From contig CALRDL010000004.1 in the NCBI GenBank assembly GCA_943354905.1, forward strand, positions 1 to 58,495: a stretch of 58,495 nucleotides of DNA, in the 5' to 3' direction. The DNA comes from Candidatus Nomurabacteria bacterium. GTDB lineage: Bacteria > Patescibacteriota > Minisyncoccia > Phycocordibacterales > UBA9973. Under the pieces are notes generated by a model that was not told the origin of the DNA, did no database searches, and saw nothing but the letters and a program-made list of their open reading frames with translations. Shown here one piece after another: positions 49,555 through 56,827 of the stretch. The stretch's first letter is position 1. Each line of letters opens with the position of its first letter. The translations under genes were made by a program, and so were the position numbers.

Positions 49555-51048
49555 TTATATCATAGGCTCGGCTTCTTGGGAAGCTTTTATTTTTAGTTTT
49601 TCTTCTGTATTTTCCTCTCCTGCCACTGAACCATCTTTATTTTTGCCTTTTCCTTCAATGATAGCTTTCTCTTCTGCACTTCGAATTATTGTCGCTTCTT
49701 CTTCTTCAATAAGTTTTTGGGCATCGCCTTTTGGTAATGCGTATTTTCTGCGAGAAGCATCTATGATCTCTTGTCTATATGAAGGATGGGTTGGTGGTAA
49801 TACTCGCAATGTCTCCGCAGAAAATGGGTCGTATGATTCTCCATCGATTGTCATCTTTACATAAAATTCTGTCACGGCGAGGTTGATCATATCTTTCACA
49901 TCAAAAAGTGGCGCAAATTCTGGTTTCATCTTAACCGCATCGTCGCCACCAATACGAAAAGTTATAATGCTTCCACAATTACCGAGTACGGCTTGGTGAA
50001 CTTTTGGAATAATTTGCCCGACATACTGATGCGCCATGGTTAAATTTAACCCATATTTACGAGCCTCAGACAAAATATTTTCAAAAGTTTGAGTTACTAC
50101 GTTTTGGAACTCATCTACATAAATATAGAAATCCTTACGGGCACTCTCTGGCATTGCCGCTCTCTCCATACCAGCTTGTTTGATCTTAGTTAAAAACATA
50201 GAACCCAAAAAAGAAGAATTTTCTTCTCCGAGGCGACCCTTGGAAAGATTGATGAAAATTATTTTCTGACTATTCATGAGCGAGCTAATATCAATTTTAT
50301 TTTGTTTCTGACCAAAAATATTACGAAGAAGTGGGTCAGAGAGAAATTGTCCAAGTTTATTTACAAGTGGAATGATGGCATCCGTATCAAATTTCTCCGA
50401 CCAATCAGCGAATTCAATAGCGAAGAATCTTTTGACCATATCGTCGGTGATATATTCCACCACTTTCTGTCTATAATTTCTATCAGTCAACATCGAGATC
50501 ATTCCGCGCATAGTCGCATGCGGATAGTCGAGCAAAGCCAGACAAGTAAAACGAAAAACGTGTTCAAGACGAGGAGTCCAATTCGCCCCGAATTGTTTTT
50601 GGAAAACTTCGATGAGTCCTTGAGTAAGTTGAAATTTAAACATCGGATCCACATTGGCGAGTGGATTAAAGGATGCAGGGAAATCAACATCAGACGGATC
50701 AATAATACAGACGTCTTCGATGCGTTCTTTTGGAATATAGTCGAGCATAGCTTCGATGACATCGCCGTGCGGATCGATCAGGCAAAGTCCGTGACCATAA
50801 GTCACGTCTTGTCTCAAAAATAGTTCAAGTAATTTTGTTTTTCCGACTCCAGACTTTCCGATGATATACAAATGCCTACGCCTATCGACACGTTTAAAAC
50901 CAAAAATAAATTTCTTTTCCTCGAGAGAAGCCACATAATTCGTCCGCCCAATAAAAGACACATCTTCAGGTCTTACTTTCCCAAACACCGGTAGCTCTGG
51001 TGGTGGTGGGCCATATTTGATTATTTGAACTCGATTTGGTTTTGGCAT
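49555..51048 (-). CDS. TraD/VirD4-like type IV secretion coupling ATPase
   Basis: GKSGVGKTKLLELF Walker A, YIYVDEFQNVVTQTFENILSEARKYGLNLTMAHQYVGQI. Start chosen at MPKPNRV. Confidence 0.85.
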   Translation of the reverse strand: MPKPNRVQIIKYGPPPPELPVFGKVRPEDVSFIGRTNYVASLEEKKFIFGFKRVDRRRHLYIIGKSGVGKTKLLELFLRQDVTYGHGLCLIDPHGDVIEAMLDYIPKERIEDVCIIDPSDVDFPASFNPLANVDPMFKFQLTQGLIEVFQKQFGANWTPRLEHVFRFTCLALLDYPHATMRGMISMLTDRNYRQKVVEYITDDMVKRFFAIEFADWSEKFDTDAIIPLVNKLGQFLSDPLLRNIFGQKQNKIDISSLMNSQKIIFINLSKGRLGEENSSFLGSMFLTKIKQAGMERAAMPESARKDFYIYVDEFQNVVTQTFENILSEARKYGLNLTMAHQYVGQIIPKVHQAVLGNCGSIITFRIGGDDAVKMKPEFAPLFDVKDMINLAVTEFYVKMTIDGESYDPFSAETLRVLPPTHPSYRQEIIDASRRKYALPKGDAQKLIEEEEATIIRSAEEKAIIEGKGKNKDGSVAGEENTEEKLKIKASQEAEPMI

Positions 51049-51087
51049 AATAATTACTATAATTTTACTATAAATTAGACAATTAGA

Positions 51088-51131
51088 AAAGGCGCTACGT
51101 GGAGCCTGTTCTAAGCTCCTCCGAGCGCCTT
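51088..51131 (-). terminator. terminator downstream of the alpha-CTD-like gene
   Basis: Minus strand GGCGCTCGGAGGAGC...GCTCCACGTAGCGCCTTTT. Confidence 0.7.
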
Positions 51132-51133
51132 GA

Positions 51134-51454
51134 TCATTCCGGTTCACCAGCCAGATGTATTCCCCTCTGTTTCAGAACTTCTTTGATTTCTTTCAGAGAC
51201 TTTCGTCCTAGATTTTTCATCCGTAGAAATTCCGGGACCCCTTTTTTCGCAATCGCTTCAAGCGTTAGAAGTTTCTCGTTCTTTAGGCAGTTATAGGTGC
51301 GGGCTGAGAACAAATCGACGACTTCGTCGAAATCTTCTGATCCCGGTTGTTCCCCACCTATCGGAACCACTTTCACTCCGGAACGCCCCTCAAGGTACCC
51401 GAGCACTTCGGACAGACTCTCTGTCGGAACACTCACGAAAAATCTTAGTATCAT
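51134..51454 (-). CDS. stand-alone RNA polymerase alpha-CTD-like protein
   Basis: LFSARTYNCLKNEKLLTLEAIAKKGVPEFLRMKNLGRKSLKEIKEVLKQRGIHL matches the alpha-CTD HhH pattern S.R.YNCLK...NLGRKSL.EI...L...G..L. Confidence 0.8.
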   Translation of the reverse strand: MILRFFVSVPTESLSEVLGYLEGRSGVKVVPIGGEQPGSEDFDEVVDLFSARTYNCLKNEKLLTLEAIAKKGVPEFLRMKNLGRKSLKEIKEVLKQRGIHLAGEPE

Positions 51455-51579
51455 TTGTGTACACTCCTGTAATAGGTACTAACATTTTTTACTTTCTTTG
51501 TCAAGATTTCGTAAGGTACATTCAACATTGAAACGCAAGGGCTCAACGCCCGTTGAGCCCTTAATACACTAGCCTAAGG

Positions 51580-53328
51580 CTAGTAAACCTCCTGCTGATA
51601 ACATTTTTCGCAATACAGTATCGGCGCATAATTTTCGTCGTAAACTGTTTCCACTTCAATTTCGCATTTCGTACAATTGCGTTTAATAATTTTTAGTGGG
51701 GGACGTTTTTGTAGTCTACGGGTATGTCTAACATCAAAACAAACTCTAGGGATAGGCAGATCCATTCTCCTGTAAAAGGCTAGCTCGTTTTCTGTAATTC
51801 GATATGCACCGACAGAATATTCTTTATTTTTATCTCCACATTCTATTATTTGAGACAAAATAGAATCGTCTACCTCGGCTATCGTTTCAGGCAAATCTAA
51901 ACTTTTCATTGTTGTATTATAATTTTTCTTTTCTTTGTCTCTCCATTTATAGCCTAGAGCTAGAGCCTCTTTTTTATCTATCGGAAAAAAATCTATCGCG
52001 GCTGTTTCGTTATAAGCAAAATCAAGTAATGCTACGGGAAAATTTTCACCGAAACGATATTCAAGACCCGTAACATCTGTATATGGCATTTCTTTCATTT
52101 GTTTTATTATTTTTTCTTTCAAAGTCTCATATTCTTCCTTGCTATATTTTTTATTAAGAATTGAATACTCTCCTTTTTTTAATCCTATACACCCGAAACA
52201 ATTGCTTGAGCTTGGGCAAGAATTGCAATAAAAAAGATCGTGAGCTCCCATCCAACATTGATTACAAAAATAAATTCGAGAACAATTGATGCCGCAGTTT
52301 TGGGATTCATAAAGAAGCTCGGATTGATTCCCCCACTCAAAAACATCCATAGAATCTTGCGAATCAAAAAATCCAAAAACATACTTACAATCTTTCACAT
52401 TCCAACAATCAAAAGATTGGTGAACATTTTTAGAATTAGAGAACCAATTACCAGAAACACCGTCTGATTTTACAGAAGTTATGGCTCGCACTGGGAATTT
52501 CTTCCTGAATTCTGAAAATTCTTTTTCCATTTTTTCTATACCACTTGTAGTATTTAATTTTAATTCCTGTAATTTTTCAAAATATTTTTCTCGTGTGTAT
52601 TTCTCATTAAAAATGCAATATTCTTGATTGACTAAGTTCACACATCCAACACAACTAGAACAATTTCGACAGGCATAAAGAAAAGACGAATCTCGGCAAG
52701 TAGAACTTTCTTGGGAAAATCTAGTGCTATAACAACCCGAGCAATTTACACATTCATAGCAAAGCTCACACTTGCTTATAAAAATACAATCCGAGCAGTC
52801 GGTGGCTCCTTCCACAATATAGGAATACAAAGTATTCGCACTTTTAGTGGAACGAAAAACCATATAAGAATTTTTCATATCGTGGACGCGATGGGTATAG
52901 TCACTATTGATAGAGAACCCCTGCTTAACCAAAGCCATCCGCGGTACTTTTTTATATAAATCCAATAATTGCTCAAAAAATGGTCGAGAAAAATCATAAT
53001 CCACTCCATATTGATGAGGATCCCAAGCATCAGAATACCAAATGTCTGTTTTATATACAGGGAAATCTGTGCCAACAGGATACATGCTAAAAATATCTTC
53101 GCCTGAAAAATCGCACTTTCTTTTATATAAAATTCTTTCATTTGTACTAGCTAGACGTCTCACAAATCTACACCTCGGACAAAAAGTAGGTGGTGGAACT
53201 TTAATTTTTTCATAGAAATTAAAATCCTCTGGCTCTATCGTAAAATCTTTTTTACAGTTTTGACAGTTCTCAGACATTGAGTTATTCGAATATGTTTTTG
53301 TTTCTTGTTGCATAATTTTTAATAGCAT
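51580..53328 (-). CDS. Cys-rich duplicated zinc-ribbon/solenoid-like protein, paralogue P2
   Basis: NCQNCKKDFTIEPEDFNFYEKIKVPPPTFCPRCRFVRR; YCIFNEKYTREKY and YSILNKKYSKEEY; ends ILYCEKCYQQEVY. Confidence 0.8.
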   Translation of the reverse strand: MLLKIMQQETKTYSNNSMSENCQNCKKDFTIEPEDFNFYEKIKVPPPTFCPRCRFVRRLASTNERILYKRKCDFSGEDIFSMYPVGTDFPVYKTDIWYSDAWDPHQYGVDYDFSRPFFEQLLDLYKKVPRMALVKQGFSINSDYTHRVHDMKNSYMVFRSTKSANTLYSYIVEGATDCSDCIFISKCELCYECVNCSGCYSTRFSQESSTCRDSSFLYACRNCSSCVGCVNLVNQEYCIFNEKYTREKYFEKLQELKLNTTSGIEKMEKEFSEFRKKFPVRAITSVKSDGVSGNWFSNSKNVHQSFDCWNVKDCKYVFGFFDSQDSMDVFEWGNQSELLYESQNCGINCSRIYFCNQCWMGAHDLFYCNSCPSSSNCFGCIGLKKGEYSILNKKYSKEEYETLKEKIIKQMKEMPYTDVTGLEYRFGENFPVALLDFAYNETAAIDFFPIDKKEALALGYKWRDKEKKNYNTTMKSLDLPETIAEVDDSILSQIIECGDKNKEYSVGAYRITENELAFYRRMDLPIPRVCFDVRHTRRLQKRPPLKIIKRNCTKCEIEVETVYDENYAPILYCEKCYQQEVY

Positions 53329-53352
53329 AAGTATACTATTATTTATATAATT

Positions 53353-55122
53353 CTAATAAACCTCCTGCTGGTAACATTTTTCACAGTAAATTATCTCAGG
53401 GTAATCAGGAGAATATCCGGTTTTAAATTTTTCTTCACAAGGTTTATCACCATGAAAATGTCTTACTGTATTTTTATATATTTCTGTGGTATCATTTTGC
53501 CCGACACACATGCAAAACCTGTCATATAAATGTAGTGTGAGCCTGTCCCTAATCCTACGTTCATGTCTACACTCATTGCACATTGTTGGAATGGGAATTT
53601 TTTCATTACGTAAAAAAATTAATTCATTTTCTAGTACTCGATAGGGCTTTTTACATTTTCCACATTCAATAACTTCCTCTAAAATTTGATCCATTGCATT
53701 AGTGATTAAATTTGGAATTTCTGACGCTTTTATTGTTATTTTATATTCTCCCCGAAAAGCTTCAATCCAGCCATAACTTTTCGCTCCAGCTTCTTCTTTT
53801 GTAATTGGAAAATGCTCTATGGCAACAGTATTGTTGTACCCAAATGGTGAAAACTCTATCGGAAAAAACTCCCCATATTTATAAATAATACCCTGCGAAT
53901 CAACATACGGCATTTCGTCCATATGTTTTTTTATTTTAGGAACAAGAACTTCGTAATCTTCTTTTGTATATTGTTTATTAAAAATGCAATATTGTTTTTT
54001 CTTTAACCCAGAACAACCAAAACAGTCGGAGGAACTAAATAAATTGATACAATACTCATTGTTTATGCAGGCAGGCCAGCAATTTTTAGAAAATTTATTA
54101 TTATAAGAATTATCCCCGCACTCTATTGTTTCATAGCAAAGTTCAGTGTTGGCTCCCCAAACAGAAACATCGTAGTTGTCTGTACTACTTGGATTTTCAT
54201 CTATGTATTGACAAAAACGCATATCTTCACATTCTCTGACTAAATAACTATCATTTACATTTTTTGAGTCTGTGACGTAAGAACCAGTTGAGTTTAAATT
54301 TTTTACTCCTTGCTGGTGTCTAGTTATTTGAGTTTGCCAAAATTTTCTGGTTTTTTCCCGTGCTTCTTTTATGCCTTGTATAGTATCTAACTTTAATTTT
54401 TTTATTTCTTTCTCATATTCTTCTTTTGTATACTGTTTGTTAAAAATACAGTATGAAGATTGTCTTAAATTTACACAACCAAAACAATCATTACAACCTC
54501 CACAGTCTCTGCAAAAATACATATTTCTAGAATCCCAAGACATTATTGTAAAATAACACTGATAGCAATTTCTAACCCAAAAACATTCGTAACATCTTTC
54601 TGATTGTTTCATATGTGAATTATCCACGCAATCTTTTGAATGATTTACTGAATTCCCATACATGCAATCTTCAGAAAAACTCGAGTTAACAATAAGGTAA
54701 CAATTCTTTAATCCTTGAGCATTGAAAGAGTAGGGACTGTTTATCATTCTACTTATATTAAAACTGAACACAGGAATTTTTTTATCAAGTACAATTAGTT
54801 GTTCTAAAAATGACCTAGAAAAATCATAATCTTGCTGATATTCCATCGCGTCCCAACTATCTCCATTCCATTCTTCTCGAGTTATAATTTTCCTTCCACT
54901 TTCTTGTGGATAAGTCGAAAGAATTTCTTTACCAGTAAAATGATTCAGAACTCTAAAGAGTTTGCGTTCATTTCTGAAAGCAAACCTCCTCTGCGCCCTA
55001 CAGAAAGGACAAAAAGTCGGAGGAGGAACTTTTATCTTTTCATAAAAATTAAAATCTTCCGTTTCGATAACAAAATCTTTCTTACAATTCTGGCATATTC
55101 TGTTTTCATTTTTGTTTTCCAT
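53353..55122 (-). CDS. Cys-rich duplicated zinc-ribbon/solenoid-like protein, paralogue P3
   Basis: ICQNCKKDFVIETEDFNFYEKIKVPPPTFCPFCRAQRR; YCIFNKQYTKEEY and YCIFNKQYTKEDY; ends EIIYCEKCYQQEVY. Start chosen at MENKNENR (ORF track starts 55158). Confidence 0.8.
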   Translation of the reverse strand: MENKNENRICQNCKKDFVIETEDFNFYEKIKVPPPTFCPFCRAQRRFAFRNERKLFRVLNHFTGKEILSTYPQESGRKIITREEWNGDSWDAMEYQQDYDFSRSFLEQLIVLDKKIPVFSFNISRMINSPYSFNAQGLKNCYLIVNSSFSEDCMYGNSVNHSKDCVDNSHMKQSERCYECFWVRNCYQCYFTIMSWDSRNMYFCRDCGGCNDCFGCVNLRQSSYCIFNKQYTKEEYEKEIKKLKLDTIQGIKEAREKTRKFWQTQITRHQQGVKNLNSTGSYVTDSKNVNDSYLVRECEDMRFCQYIDENPSSTDNYDVSVWGANTELCYETIECGDNSYNNKFSKNCWPACINNEYCINLFSSSDCFGCSGLKKKQYCIFNKQYTKEDYEVLVPKIKKHMDEMPYVDSQGIIYKYGEFFPIEFSPFGYNNTVAIEHFPITKEEAGAKSYGWIEAFRGEYKITIKASEIPNLITNAMDQILEEVIECGKCKKPYRVLENELIFLRNEKIPIPTMCNECRHERRIRDRLTLHLYDRFCMCVGQNDTTEIYKNTVRHFHGDKPCEEKFKTGYSPDYPEIIYCEKCYQQEVY

Positions 55123-55134
55123 ATTTCTATACTC

Positions 55135-55154
55135 ATGTACTAGTACATGATAAC
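55135..55154 (-). promoter_or_regulatory. second copy of GTTATCATGTACTAGTACAT upstream of P3
   Basis: 20-bp identity with the site at 39037..39056, same orientation relative to the downstream gene. Confidence 0.5.
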
Positions 55155-55158
55155 GCAT

Positions 55159-56826
55159 CTAATACACCTCCTGCTGATAACATTTTTCACAGTACACTAT
55201 CTCAGGTCGGTCGGGGGAATAATTTGTAGTTATAGCTTTGTAGCATTTTGCACAATTCCTCTGCCAAAATTTAAATGGCCCACGTTTTTCTATTCTGTCT
55301 TGATGTCGGCAATAAAAACACTTCCGGGGTATCGGTATGTTCATTTTTTTATAAAAAGATAGCTCTTGGTCAGTGATTTTATAATTCCTATTACAAAAGA
55401 CACAAGCCAAAACTTCTTTTATTATAGAATCTTCTACATCCTTTATATGATCTGGAATATTTTCTGAATTTATTGTCCCATTCCCTTCTGTCTTTTGTAT
55501 ATCATCTTCCCATCTAAAACCCTGTGCTAATGCTTCGTCTTTGGTTATGGGAAAATTGTCTTGAGCAATTGTCTCATTGTATGCAAAAAGTGCGATCACC
55601 TCCGGCATCATGAGTCCGTACAAATCTTTTTCCGTAAGTTCTTTGATTATTATTTCTCGAAGTCTTTCGTATTCTTCTTTTGGATATTGTTTATTTAAAA
55701 TCGAATATTCACCGTGATGCAATGCATCGCAACCTATACAATTTTTACAATTTCTAATACAAAATCCATACAAAATATCACTACAATTTTCCGCACCATA
55801 AGTCCCGACAATATTACTCGAAAGACCAGTAGCCACGACCTCGAGCATTTTTTCTGATTTAAGCCCATGACCGATCACCCCCATAGAATCTTTTATCATC
55901 TTAGAAGAATAAATATACTTACAATCTTCACCCTTGATCACTTCAAAAGAATTGCTTACATTTTTACATTCAAATAAATAATCCCCTGTCGAATCTATAG
56001 TCTTTAAATTATTATTTTCACGAACAGGAAACTGTAACGCAAAACTTTCAAATTCCTTTTTAAATTCTTGTATTTTTTGATAAGATCCAAGTATTTCTCC
56101 CACTTTTTTCTTGTATTCTTCTTTATTCATGTGCTGATTCAAAAAGTGATAGGATTTATTGTTTAAATTCACACAACCAAAACAATTTATCGAACCTTTG
56201 CAATTTAAAACAAAAGCTGAATCTATCGAACTAGAGATATTTTGACCGAAGAGGATGCCTGAAGATTGCTCAACATTTATGGATTCATAGCATCTCTCAA
56301 AGTCTTGTCCAAAATACATATCAGCAGAATCTCTAGAATTTCTAACTCCTCTAGAATACATAGTATCTTCAGAAGACATGGTGTTAAAAACCAAATAGCA
56401 ATTCCTACAACCGCCGGCCATATTTACGTATTCACTATTTATATTTGGACCAATACTGCTAGATAAATAAGTGGTAATCTTTGGAACTTTAATAAAAAGT
56501 TCTTTGACTTGTTCCAAAAAAGATCTACTCTCATTGTAATCCATAGCATAATCTTTCGGATCCCATTTTTCAGAATAAAAACAATCGTGGCAATAGATAG
56601 TGTATGGGGGTTTTGGATTATACATAGAGATTACTCCTTTGCCACACAGTCCGCATTTTCGCCCAGAATAAAGAGTAGTTTCATTTCGAAACATAGCCCG
56701 CATTTTAAAACGACAATCCGGACAGACTTTTGGAGCTGGCACTTTCATCTTTTCATAAAAACCTAGCTCATTCTGATCGAGAATAAATTCTTGGTTGCAT
56801 TTTTGACAAGCTTGCTTTGTTTCCAT
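55159..56826 (-). CDS. Cys-rich duplicated zinc-ribbon/solenoid-like protein, paralogue P4
   Basis: ACQKCNQEFILDQNELGFYEKMKVPAPKVCPDCRFKMR; YHFLNQHMNKEEY and YSILNKQYPKEEY; ends EIVYCEKCYQQEVY. Confidence 0.8.
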   Translation of the reverse strand: METKQACQKCNQEFILDQNELGFYEKMKVPAPKVCPDCRFKMRAMFRNETTLYSGRKCGLCGKGVISMYNPKPPYTIYCHDCFYSEKWDPKDYAMDYNESRSFLEQVKELFIKVPKITTYLSSSIGPNINSEYVNMAGGCRNCYLVFNTMSSEDTMYSRGVRNSRDSADMYFGQDFERCYESINVEQSSGILFGQNISSSIDSAFVLNCKGSINCFGCVNLNNKSYHFLNQHMNKEEYKKKVGEILGSYQKIQEFKKEFESFALQFPVRENNNLKTIDSTGDYLFECKNVSNSFEVIKGEDCKYIYSSKMIKDSMGVIGHGLKSEKMLEVVATGLSSNIVGTYGAENCSDILYGFCIRNCKNCIGCDALHHGEYSILNKQYPKEEYERLREIIIKELTEKDLYGLMMPEVIALFAYNETIAQDNFPITKDEALAQGFRWEDDIQKTEGNGTINSENIPDHIKDVEDSIIKEVLACVFCNRNYKITDQELSFYKKMNIPIPRKCFYCRHQDRIEKRGPFKFWQRNCAKCYKAITTNYSPDRPEIVYCEKCYQQEVY

Positions 56827-56827
56827 T

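Noticed and set aside
54068-54076. GCAGGCAGG, half of palindrome family A, in gene P3
   Set aside because: Only half of the palindrome, and it encodes WPAC residues in a Cys-rich region; not a family A copy.
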